DNA of 64,000 nt from Odiellus spinosus (taxonomy: Eukaryota; Arthropoda; Arachnida; Opiliones; Phalangiidae), in the NCBI GenBank assembly GCA_963920705.1, contig OY987232.1, positions 2,852,001 through 2,916,000 of the forward strand, in the 5' to 3' direction. Position numbers and translations under genes: made by a program. Numbering within the stretch: the first letter of the stretch is position 1; every line of letters begins with the position of its first letter. Of the stretch, positions 1-10,539 are shown one piece after another. A model generated the notes under the pieces. The model had not been told where the DNA came from. It saw nothing but the letters and a program-made list of their open reading frames with translations, and ran no database searches.

Positions 1-300
1 ATTTCCGAACTCGTGGCCCTAAGACCAAAACTGTATTCATTCAAATTGAATGGTAGGGATACGAAGCGAGCAAAAGGGGTTAGTAAAAGTGTGGTAAAAC
101 ACATTTTTAACCACGAAACCTATCATAGCTGCCTTTTCAAGAAGGAGGTCAAGAGAGTAGAAATGGTTAAGATTCAGAGTTATCAACATGATTTATACAC
201 CATCCGGCAGAATAAGTGTGGGATGACGGCTGCTGATGATAAGAGGTATATATTAGCGGATGGAGTGACAACGTTGGCTCATGGACATTACAAGATCTAG
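1..300 (+). CDS. Partial C-terminus of a Maverick/Polinton-like family B DNA polymerase
   Basis: Frame 1 is open from the first base to a TAG at 298-300, giving 99 codons. The true start lies outside the window, so a GTG at base 13 is not a start but an internal valine codon. What is visible: a short LRPKLYSF segment, a lysine-rich RAKGVSKSVVK stretch, a charged middle, and a terminal DDKRY motif (codons 79-83) followed by a short tail ending in GHYKI. From family knowledge, an L-x-PK-x-Y then K-x-KG pattern and a DDKR(Y/F)-DG-HGHY-type end are common at the C-terminus of protein-primed type B polymerases of Mavericks/Polintons and adintovirus-like elements in animal genomes. The polymerase palm and exonuclease motifs would lie upstream and cannot be seen, so function and intactness are unknown. 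The frame has no internal stop. It could instead be a fragment or a relic. No partner gene is visible downstream, only repeats. Confidence 0.62.
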   Translation: MSELVALRPKLYSFKLNGRDTKRAKGVSKSVVKHIFNHETYHSCLFKKEVKRVEMVKIQSYQHDLYTIRQNKCGMTAADDKRYILADGVTTLAHGHYKI

Positions 301-415
301 GAAAACGCGATGGATATTGATTAAATGTTTCTCTGACTTTTACGTGTGAAAATTTAGTTTGTTTAAAAGTTTTTGATTTAAATGCTATAATTACAGTATA
401 TGTGTATAACTCTTA

Positions 416-429
416 AAATAAGCTTATTT
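416..429. repeat. Perfect 14-bp palindrome centred on AAGCTT
   Basis: AAATAAGCTTATTT equals its own reverse complement. It lies about 115 bases after the stop codon. It is AT-rich and short enough to arise by chance in this composition, so no function is claimed. Confidence 0.5.
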
Positions 430-517
430 ATAAAATACTATATATGTGTTTAATAATAATTTGAGCTCTAATATACATTAGTTAATGTTTAGAACTGTAT
501 TTGACATGTGTGTTTTA

Positions 518-545
518 AATAAATATTGTAAAATTTAAAAAAAAA
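518..545 (+). promoter_or_regulatory. Candidate polyadenylation signal with downstream A tract
   Basis: AATAAA at 518-523 is followed 13 bases later by a run of nine A at 537-545. The position, about 220 bases after the stop codon on the same strand, suits a 3' end for the upstream frame. A genomic A tract right after the signal could also be the tail of a retroposed copy, but I see no target-site duplication. A second AATAAA at 766-771 lies inside the first repeat array. Confidence 0.4.
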
Positions 546-701
546 TGTCTCATTCTTTAAAATCAGCCTATAAACCATGAATGTGGAAGAAAAAAAAATA
601 TATTATATAATTAAAAAATTAAGTTAAATTAAGCTAATTAATGGAATTAGTGTGAAAGGTGTTAAAATATTATGAAACCTATCCTACCTGTTCTATGCAT
701 T

Positions 702-1297
702 CCCTGCTTCTGGGTGTACTAGGAAAAATGGCGTAAGAGGTTCCTATACCTAAAAAAAAATCCTAAATAAAAACCCCTGCCTTTGGCTGTACTACTAAAA
801 AGGGCGTATAAGGGTCCTAAACCTATTCAAAAACCCCATATAATAACCCCTGCCTTTGGCTGTACTATTAAAAAGGGGTATAAGGGTCCTAAACCTACTC
901 AAAAACCTTATATAATAACCCCTGCCTTTAACTGTACTATTAAAAATGGCGTAAGAGGGTCCTATACCTAAAAAACCCTAAATCAAAGCCTCTGCCTTTG
1001 GCTGTACTACTAAAAATGGCGTATAAGGGTCCTAAACCTATTCAATAACCCTATATAATAACCCCTGCCTTTGGCTGTACTATTAAAAAGGGGTAAAAGG
1101 GTCCTAAACCTACTCAAAAACCCTATATAATAACCCCTGCCTTTGGCTGTACTACTAAAAATGGCGTATAAGGGTCCTAAACCTATTCAATAACCCTATA
1201 TAATAACCCCTGCCTTTGGCTGTACTATTAAAAAGGGGTATAAGGGTCCTAAACCTACTCAAAAACTCTATATAATAACCCCTGCCTTTGGCTGTAT
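702..1297 (+). repeat. Tandem array of a 70-73 bp repeat, three alternating subtypes
   Basis: Units begin with CCCCTGCCTTTGGCTGTAC or a close variant at 702, 774, 847, 919, 989, 1062, 1134, 1207 and 1279, so spacings are 72, 73, 72, 70, 73, 72, 73 and 72; the last unit is truncated after about 19 bases. Three subtypes can be told apart. C (702, 919) has GGCGTAAGAGG and CCTATACC. A (774, 989, 1134) has GCGTATAAGGG and CCTATTCA. B (847, 1062, 1207) has GGGGTATAAGGG (GGGGTAAAAGGG at 1062) and CCTACTCA. The order is C-A-B-C-A-B-A-B-partial, which shows duplication of dimers and trimers. The open frame at 783-971 is a side effect of near-multiple-of-three spacing and is not called a gene. Confidence 0.93.
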
Positions 1298-1345
1298 AAA
1301 ATGACACCGGCACCGGTGAGGATGAAACCCCTATTACCTACTACT
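1298..1345. other. Spacer between the two repeat arrays, with a GC-rich CACCGG doublet
   Basis: These 48 bases separate the truncated last 72-bp unit from the first 23-bp unit. They contain CACCGGCACCGGTG at 1305-1318, a direct doublet of CACCGG whose second half is the palindrome CACCGGTG (1311-1318). It is the only clear GC-rich, CpG-containing stretch in the flank. No reading frame is visible. It may be a remnant of the sequence in which the satellite first expanded. Confidence 0.75.
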
Positions 1346-2144
1346 GTGAATCTATACTTGGAAAATTTGTGAATCTATACTTGGGAAATTTGTGGATCTA
1401 TACTTGGGAAATTTGTGGATCTATACTTGGAAAATTTGTGAATCTATACTTGGATAATTTGTGGATCTATACTTGGGAAATTTGTGAATCTATACTTGGT
1501 AAATTTGTGGATCTATACTTGGGAAATTTTGTGGATCTATACTTGGGAAATTTTGTGGATCTATACTTGGGAAATTTGTGGATCTCTACTTGGAAAATTT
1601 GTGAATCTATACTTGGAAAATTTTTGAATCTATCCTTTTGTAATTTGTGAATCTATACTTGGGAAATTTGTGAGTCTATACTTGGGAAATTTGTGAATCT
1701 ATACTTGGGAAATTTGTGAATCTAAATTTGGAAAATTTGTGAATCTATATTTGGGAAATTTGTGAATCTATGCTTGGGAAATTTGTGAATCTATGGGAAA
1801 TTTGTGGATCTATACTTGGGAAATTTTGTGGATCTATACTTGGGAAATTTGTGGATCTATACTTGGGAAATTTGTGGATCTATACTTGGGAAATTTGTGA
1901 ATCTAAATTTGGAAAATTTGTGAATCTATATTTGGAAAATTTGTGGATCTATACTTGTAAAATTTGTGAATCTATACTTAGAAAATTTGTGAATCTATAC
2001 TTGGAAAATTTGTGAATATATACTAGGAAAATTTGTGAATCTATACTTGGAAAATTTTGAATCTATTCTTGGAAAATTTGTAAATCTATACTTGGAAAAT
2101 TTGTAAATCTATACTTGGGAAATTTTTGAATCTATACTTGGGAA
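1346..2144 (+). repeat. Left edge of the 23-bp array, irregular units
   Basis: First units after the unique flank. It mixes most common variants in no clear higher-order register and carries rare forms: a 19-bp unit at 1785-1803 lacking ACTT, units with CTAAATTTGG near 1722 and 1903, and ATATATACTAGG near 2016. The part from about 1800 to 2090 reappears 921 bp to the right (2721-3010). Units are recognisable from the very first copy, so the boundary is abrupt. Confidence 0.8.
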
Positions 2145-4850
2145 ATTTGTGAATCTATACTTGGGAAATTTGTGGATCTATACTTGGGAAATTTGTGGAT
2201 CTATACTTGGGAAATTTTGTGGATCTATACTTGGGAAATTTGTGGATCTATAATTGGGAAATTTGTGGATCTCTACTTGGAAAATTTGTGAATCTATACT
2301 TGGAAAATTTTTGAATCTATCCTTATGAAATTTAAGAATCTATACTTGGGAAATTTGTGAGTCTATACTTGGGAAATTTGTGAATCTATACTTGGGAAAT
2401 TTGTGAATCTATATTTGGAAAATTTGTGAATCTATATTTGGGAAATTTGGGAATCTATGCTTGGGAAATTTGTGAATCTATACTTGGGAAAATTGTGAAT
2501 CTATGCTTGGGAAATTTGTGGATCTATACTTGGGAAATTTGTGGATCTATACTTTGAAAATTTGTGAATCTATACTTGGGAAATTTGTGGATCTATACTT
2601 GGGAAATTTGTGGATCTATACTTGGAAAATTTGTGAATCTATACTTGGAAAATTTGTGAATCTGTACTTATGAAATTTGTGAATCTATACTTGGGAAATT
2701 TGTGGATCTATACTTGGGAAATTTGTGGATCTATACTTGGGAAATTTTGTGGATCTATACTTGGGAAATTTGTGGATCTATACTTGGGAAATTTGTGGAT
2801 CTATACTTGGGAAATTTGTGAATCTAAATTTGGAAAATTTGTGAATCTATATTTGGAAAATTTGTGGATCTATACTTGTAAAATTTGTGAATCTATACTT
2901 AGAAAATTTGTGAATCTATACTTGGAAAATTTGTGAATATATACTAGGAAAATTTGTGAATCTATACTTGGAAAATTTTGAATCTATTCTTGGAAAATTT
3001 GTAAATCTATACTTGGGAAATTTTTGAATCTATACTTGGGAAATTTGTGAATCTATACTTGGGAAATTTGTGGATCTATACTTGGGAAATTTGTGTATCT
3101 ATACTTGGGAAATTTGTGAATCTATACTTGGAAAATTTGTGAATCTATACTTGGAAATTTTGCGAATCTATACTTGGAAAATTTGTGAATCTATACTTGG
3201 AAAATTTGTGAATCTATACTTGGGAAATTTGTGGATCTATACTTGGGAAATTTGTGGATCTATACTTGGAAAATTTGTGAATCAATACTTGGAAAATTTG
3301 TGAATCTATACTTGGGAAATTTGTGGATCTATACTTGGGAAATTTGTGGATCTATACTTGGGAAATTTTGTGGATCTATACTTGGGAAATTTGTGGATCT
3401 ATAATTGGGAAATTTGTGGATCTCTACTTGGAAAATTTGTGAATCTATACTTGGAAAATTTTTGAATCTATCCTTATGAAATTTAAGAATCTATACTTGG
3501 GAAATTTGTGAGTCTATACTTGGGAAATTTGTGAATCTATACTTGGGAAATTTGTGAATCTATATTTGGAAAATTTGTGAATCTATATTTGGGAAATTTG
3601 GGAATCTATGCTTGGGAAATTTGTGAATCTATACTTGGGAAAATTGTGAATCTATGCTTGGGAAATTTGTGGATCTATACTTGGGAAATTTGTGGATCTA
3701 TACTTTGAAAATTTGTGAATCTATACTTGGGAAATTTGTGGATCTATACTTGGGAAATTTGTGGATCTATACTTGGAAAATTTGTGAATCTATACTTGGA
3801 AAATTTGTGAATCTGTACTTATGAAATTTGTGAATCTATACTTGGGAAATTTGTGGATCTATTCTTGGGAAATTTGTGGATCTATACTTGGGAAATTTTG
3901 TGGATCTATACTTGGGAAATTTGTGGATCTATACTTGGGAAATTTGTGGATCTCTACTTGGAAAATTTGTGGATCTATACTTGGAAAATTTGTGAATCTA
4001 TACTTAGAAAATTTGTGAATCTATACTTGGAAAATTTGTGAATATATACTAGGAAAATTTGTGAATCTATACTTGGAAAATTTTGAATCTATACTTGGGA
4101 AATTTGTGAATCTATACTTGGGAAATTTGTGAATCTATACTTGGGAAATTTGTGGATCTATACTTGGGAAATTTGTGTATCTATACTTGGGAAATTTGTG
4201 AATCTATACTTGGAAAATTTGTGAATCTATACTTGGAAAATTTGTGAATCTATACTAGGAAAATTTGTGAATCTATACTTGGAAAATTTGTGAATCTATA
4301 CTTGGAAAATTTGTGAATCTATACTTGGGAAATTTGTGGATCTATACTTGGGAAATTTGTGGATCCATACTTGGAAAATTTGTGAATCTATACTTGGGAA
4401 ATTTGTGGATCTATACTTGGGAAATTTGTGGATCTATACTTGGGAAATTTTGTGGATCTATACTTGGGAAATTTGTGGATCTATACTTGGGAAATTTGTG
4501 GATCTCTACTTGGAAAATTTGTGAATCTATACTTGGGAAATTTTTGAATCTATCCTTATGAAATTTAAGAATCTATACTTGGGAAATTTGGGAATCTATG
4601 CTTGGGAAATTTGTGAATCTATACTTGGGAAAATTGTGAATCTATACTTGGGAAATTTGTGGATCTATACTTGGAAAATTTGTGAATCTATACTTGGAAA
4701 ATTTGTGAATCTGTACTTGGGAAATTTGTGAATTTATACATGGGAAATGTGCGCATCTATACTTGGGAAATTTGTGGATCTATACTTGGGAAATTTGTGT
4801 AACTATACTTGGGAAATTTGTCTATCTATACTTGGGAAATTTGTGGATTT
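2145..4850 (+). repeat. Satellite zone with a 1,151-bp duplication
   Basis: About 2145-2810 matches 3296-3961 at an offset of 1,151 bp. The singular TATAATTGGG variant at 2250 recurs at 3401, and CTTATGAAATTTAAG occurs in both. Markers of this zone are AAATTTAAGAATC and the GGGAATCTATGC unit. A unit reading ACATGGGAAATGTGCGCATC near 4738-4757 is almost private to this zone and its later copies. Confidence 0.75.
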
Positions 4851-7247
4851 ATACTTAGGGAATTTGTGAATCTATACTTGGAAAATTTGTGAATCTATAC
4901 TTGGAAAATTTGTGAATCTATACTTGGAAAATTTGTGAATATATACTAGGAAAATTTGTGAATCTATACTTGGAAAATTTTGAATCTATACTTGGAAAAT
5001 TTGTGAATCTATACTTGGGAAATTTGTGAATCTATACTTGGGAAATTTGTGGATCTATACTTGGGAAATTTGTGGATCTATACTTGGGAAATTTGTGGAT
5101 CTATACTTAGGGAATTTGTGAATCTATACTTGGGGAATTTGTGAATCTATACTTGGGAAATTTGTGAACCTATACTTGGAAAATTTGTGTATCTATACTT
5201 GGGAAATTTGTGAATCTATACTTGGAAAATTTGTGAATCTATACTTGGAAAATTTGTGAATCTATACTTGGAAAATTTGTGAATCTATACTTGGAAAATT
5301 TGTGAATCTATACTTGGAAAATTTGTGAATATATACTAGGAAAATTTTTGAATCTATATTTGGAAAATTTGTGAATCTATATTTGGGAAATTTGTGAATC
5401 TATACTTGGGAAATTTGTGAGTCTATACTTGGGAAATTTGTGGATCTACACTTGGGAAATTTGTGGATCTATACTTGGGAAATTTGTGGATCTATACTTG
5501 GGAAATTTGTGGATCTATACTTGGGAAATTTGTCGATCTATACTTGGGAAATTTGTGGATCTCTACTTGGAAAATTTGTGAATCTATACTTGGAAATTTG
5601 TGAATCTATCCTTATGAAATTTGTGAATCTATACTTGGGAAATTTATGAGTCTATACTTGGTAAATTTGTGAATGTATACTTGGGAAATTTGTGAAATTA
5701 TATTTGGAAAATTTGTGAATCTATATTTGGGAAATTTGTGAATCTATACTTGGGAAATTTGTGTATCTATACTTGGGAAATTTGTGGATCTATACTTGGG
5801 AAATTTGTGGATCTATACTTGGAAAATTTGTGGATCTATACTTAGGGAATTTTTGAATTTATACTTGGAAAATTTGTGCATCTATACTTGGGAAATTTGT
5901 GCATCTATACTTGGGAAATTTGTGTATCTATACTTGGAAAATTTGTGAATCTATACTTGGAAAATTTGTGAATCTATACTTGGAAAATTTGTGAATCTAT
6001 ACTTGGAAAATTTGTGAATCTATACTTGGGAAATTTGTGGATCTATACTTGGGAAATTTGTGGATTTATACTTAGGGAATTTGTGAATCTATACTTGGAA
6101 AATTTGTGAATCTATACTTGGAAAATTTGTGAATCTATACTTGGAAAATTTGTGAATATATACTAGGAAAATTTGTGAATCTATACTTGGAAAATTTTGA
6201 ATCTATACTTGGAAAATTTGTGAATCTATACTTGGGAAATTTGTGAATCTATACTTGGGAAATTTGTGGATCTATACTTGGGAAATTTGTGGATCTATAC
6301 TTGGGAAATTTGTGGATCTATACTTAGGGAATTTGTGAATCTATACTTGGGGAATTTGTGAATCTATACTTGGGAAATTTGTGAACCTATACTTGGAAAA
6401 TTTGTGTATCTATACTTGGGAAATTTGTGAATCTATACTTGGAAAATTTGTGAATCTATACTTGGAAAATTTGTGAATCTATACTTGGAAAATTTGTGAA
6501 TCTATACTTGGAAAATTTGTGAATCTATACTTGGAAAATTTGTGAATATATACTAGGAAAATTTTTGAATCTATATTTGGAAAATTTGTGAATCTATATT
6601 TGGGAAATTTGTGAATCTATACTTGGGAAATTTGTGAGTCTATACTTGGGAAATTTGTGGATCTACACTTGGGAAATTTGTGGATCTATACTTGGGAAAT
6701 TTGTGGATCTATACTTGGGAAATTTGTGGATCTATACTTGGGAAATTTGTCGATCTATACTTGGGAAATTTGTGGATCTCTACTTGGAAAATTTGTGAAT
6801 CTATACTTGGAAATTTGTGAATCTATCCTTATGAAATTTGTGAATCTATACTTGGGAAATTTATGAGTCTATACTTGGTAAATTTGTGAATGTATACTTG
6901 GGAAATTTGTGAAATTATATTTGGAAAATTTGTGAATCTATATTTGGGAAATTTGTGAATCTATACTTGGGAAATTTGTGTATCTATACTTGGGAAATTT
7001 GTGGATCTATACTTGGGAAATTTGTGGATCTATACTTGGAAAATTTGTGGATCTATACTTAGGGAATTTTTGAATTTATACTTGGAAAATTTGTGCATCT
7101 ATACTTGGGAAATTTGTGCATCTATACTTGGGAAATTTGTGTATCTATACTTGGAAAATTTGTGAATCTATACTTGGAAAATTTGTGAATCTATACTTGG
7201 AAAATTTGTGAATCTATACTTGGAAAATTTGTGAATCTATACTTGGG
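4851..7247 (+). repeat. Two tandem copies of a 1,217-bp HOR
   Basis: 4851-6030 is repeated at 6068-7247 with an offset of 1,217 bp. Landmarks agree in both: the GGATCTACAC variant at 5442 and 6659, the GTCGATC unit soon after each, and the AGGGAATTTTTGAATTTATAC joint near 5840 and 7057. 1,217 is two short of 53 x 23, which fits units that have lost single bases. Confidence 0.8.
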
Positions 7248-8100
7248 AAATTTGTGAATCTATACTTGGGAAATTTGTGAATCTATACTTGGGAAATTTG
7301 TGGATCTATACTTGGGAAATTTGTGTATCTATACTTGGAAAATTTGTGAATTTATACTTAGGGAATTTGTGAATCTATACTTGGTAAATTTGTGAATCTA
7401 TACTTGGGAAATTTGTGAATCTATATTTGGAAAATTTGTGAATCTATACTTGGGAAATTTGTGAATCTATATTTGGGAAATTTGTGGATCTATACTTGGG
7501 AAATTTGTGGATCTATACTTGGGAAATTTGTGGATCTATACTTAGGGAATTTGTGAATCTATACTTGGGGAATTTGTGAATCTATACTTGGGAAATTTGT
7601 GAATCTGTACTTGGGAAATTTGTGAATTTATACTTGGGAAATTTGTGCATCTATACTTGGGAAATTGTTGGATCTATACTTGGGAAATTGTTGGATCTAT
7701 ACTTGGGAAATTGGTGGATCTGTACTTGGGAAATTGGTGGATCTATACTTGGGAAATTGTTGGATGTAAACTTGGGAAATTGTTGGATGTATACTTGGGA
7801 AATTTGTGAATCCATACTTGGGAAATTTGTGAATCTATACTTGGGAAATTTGTGGATCTATATTTGGGAAATTTGTGGATCTATACTTGGGAAATTTGTG
7901 GATCTATGCTTGGGAAATTTGTGCATCTATACTTGGGAAATTTGTGGATCTATACTTGGGAAATTTGTGGATCTATACTTGGGAAATTTGTGGATCTATA
8001 CTTGGGAAATTTGTGGATCTATACTTAGGGAATTTGTGAATCTATACTTGGGGAATTTGTGAATATATACTTGGGAAATTTGTGAATCTATACTTTGGAA
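7248..8100 (+). repeat. Divergent sub-block with GTTGGATC and GGTGGATC units
   Basis: Between about 7663 and 7800 consecutive units replace AAATTTGTGG with AAATTGTTGG or AAATTGGTGG, and two units carry GGATGTAAAC or GGATGTATAC. This cluster occurs once more in the window, 8,235 bp to the right. It is the most divergent coherent cluster in the array. Confidence 0.8.
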
Positions 8101-10539
8101 ATTTGTGAATCTATACTTGGAAAATTTGTGAATCTATACTTGGAAAATTTGTGAATCTATACTTGGGAAATTTGTGGATCTATACTTGGGAAATTTGTGG
8201 ATCTATACTTGGGAAATTTTGTGGATCTATACTTGGGAAATTTGTGGATCTATAATTGGGAAATTTGTGGATCTCTACTTGGAAAATTTGTGAATCTATA
8301 CTTGGAAAATTTTTGAATCTATCCTTATGAAATTTAAGAATCTATACTTGGGAAATTTGTGAGTCTATACTTGGGAAATTTGTGAATCTATACTTGGGAA
8401 ATTTGTGAATCTATATTTGGAAAATTTGTGAATCTATATTTGGGAAATTTGTGAATCTATACTTGGGAAAATTGTGAATCTATGCTTGGGAAATTTGTGG
8501 ATCTATACTTGGGAAATTTGTGGATCTATACTTTGAAAATTTGTGAATCTATACTTGGGAAATTTGTGGATCTATACTTGGGAAATTTGTGGATCTATAC
8601 TTGGAAAATTTGTGAATCTATACTTGGAAAATTTGTGAATCTGTACTTATGAAATTTGTGAATCTATACTTGGGAAATTTGTGGATCTATTCTTGGGAAA
8701 TTTGTGGATCTATACTTGGGAAATTTTGTGGATCTATACTTGGGAAATTTGTGGATCTATACTTGGGAAATTTGTGGATCTCTACTTGGAAAATTTGTGG
8801 ATCTATACTTGGAAAATTTGTGAATCTATACTTAGAAAATTTGTGAATCTATACTTGGAAAATTTGTGAATATATACTAGGAAAATTTGTGAATCTATAC
8901 TTGGAAAATTTTGAATCTATACTTGGAAAATTTTGAATCTATACTTGGAAAATTTGTGAATCTATACTTGGGAAATTTGTGGATCTATACTTGGGAAATT
9001 TGTGGATCTATACTTGGGAAATTTTGTGGATCTATACTTGGGAAATTTGTGGATCTATAATTGGGAAATTTGTGGATCTCTACTTGGAAAATTTGTGAAT
9101 CTATACTTGGAAAATTTTTGAATCTATCCTTATGAAATTTAAGAATCTATACTTGGGAAATTTGTGAGTCTATACTTGGGAAATTTGTGAATCTATACTT
9201 GGGAAATTTGTGAATCTATATTTGGAAAATTTGTGAATCTATATTTGGGAAATTTGGGAATCTATGCTTGGGAAATTTGTGAATCTATACTTGGGAAAAT
9301 TGTGAATCTATGCTTGGGAAATTTGTGGATCTATACTTGGGAAATTTGTGGATCTATACTTTGAAAATTTGTGAATCTATACTTGGGAAATTTGTGGATC
9401 TATACTTGGGAAATTTGTGGATCTATACTTGGAAAATTTGTGAATCTATACTTGGAAAATTTGTGAATCTGTACTTATGAAATTTGTGAATCTATACTTG
9501 GGAAATTTGTGGATCTATTCTTGGGAAATTTGTGGATCTATACTTGGGAAATTTTGTGGATCTATACTTGGGAAATTTGTGGATCTATACTTGGGAAATT
9601 TGTGGATCTCTACTTGGAAAATTTGTGGATCTATACTTGGAAAATTTGTGAATCTATACTTAGAAAATTTGTGAATCTATACTTGGAAAATTTGTGAATA
9701 TATACTAGGAAAATTTGTGAATCTATACTTGGAAAATTTTGAATCTATACTTGGGAAATTTGTGAATCTATACTTGGGAAATTTGTGAATCTATACTTGG
9801 GAAATTTGTGGATCTATACTTGGGAAATTTGTGTATCTATACTTGGGAAATTTGTGAATCTATACTTGGAAAATTTGTGAATCTATACTTGGAAAATTTG
9901 TGAATCTATACTAGGAAAATTTGTGAATCTATACTTGGAAAATTTGTGAATCTATACTTGGAAAATTTGTGAATCTATACTTGGGAAATTTGTGGATCTA
10001 TACTTGGGAAATTTGTGGATCCATACTTGGAAAATTTGTGAATCTATACTTGGGAAATTTGTGGATCTATACTTGGGAAATTTGTGGATCTATACTTGGG
10101 AAATTTTGTGGATCTATACTTGGGAAATTTGTGGATCTATACTTGGGAAATTTGTGGATCTCTACTTGGAAAATTTGTGAATCTATACTTGGGAAATTTT
10201 TGAATCTATCCTTATGAAATTTAAGAATCTATACTTGGGAAATTTGGGAATCTATGCTTGGGAAATTTGTGAATCTATACTTGGGAAAATTGTGAATCTA
10301 TACTTGGGAAATTTGTGGATCTATACTTGGAAAATTTGTGAATCTATACTTGGGAAATTTGTCTATCTATACTTGGGAAATTTGTGGATTTATACTTAGG
10401 GAATTTGTGAATCTATACTTGGAAAATTTGTGAATCTATACTTGGAAAATTTGTGAATCTATACTTGGAAAATTTGTGAATATATACTAGGAAAATTTGT
10501 GAATCTATACTTGGAAAATTTTGAATCTATACTTGGAAA
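8101..10539 (+). repeat. Second and third copies of the left zone (offsets 828 and 5,656 bp)
   Basis: About 8952-10355 matches 3296-4700 at an offset of 5,656 bp, including the TATAATTGGG landmark (9057 against 3401). 8130-8880 is a further copy, 805-828 bp upstream of the second, with the landmark at 8252. Near 10340 the copy lacks about five units found at 4699-4811, including the GCGCATC unit. Confidence 0.75.

Larger units (their letters stand above)
301..701. other. AT-rich non-coding 3' flank
   Basis: This follows the stop of the partial polymerase frame. It is strongly AT-rich, with homopolymer A runs and ATTA/TAAT low-complexity stretches around 586-650. I see no reading frame of useful length on either strand and no copies of either downstream repeat. 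It reads as 3' untranslated or intergenic DNA. A short palindrome and a polyadenylation-like signal inside it are listed separately. Confidence 0.7.

Noticed and set aside
13-300. GTG at base 13 as a start codon
   Set aside because: The frame is open back to base 1 and the family is much longer. In a eukaryotic setting this is an internal valine codon.
586-650. AT-rich stretch as a promoter or replication origin
   Set aside because: Only low-complexity A/T sequence is visible, with no paired elements or downstream gene to support it.
783-971. 62-codon frame with GPKP-type repeats
   Set aside because: It lies within the 72-bp array, where near-multiple-of-three spacing keeps a frame open. 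There is no recognisable domain, and the other copies of the array break the frame.
702-1297. Telomere-like CCCTAAA/CCTAAAC words
   Set aside because: They occur once per 72-bp unit, not as contiguous telomeric tandem repeats.
702-1400. Possible common origin of the 72-bp and 23-bp units (shared CTRTACT word; 72 is near 3 x 24)
   Set aside because: Outside that seven-base word the units do not align by eye, and the match is within chance for AT-rich sequence.
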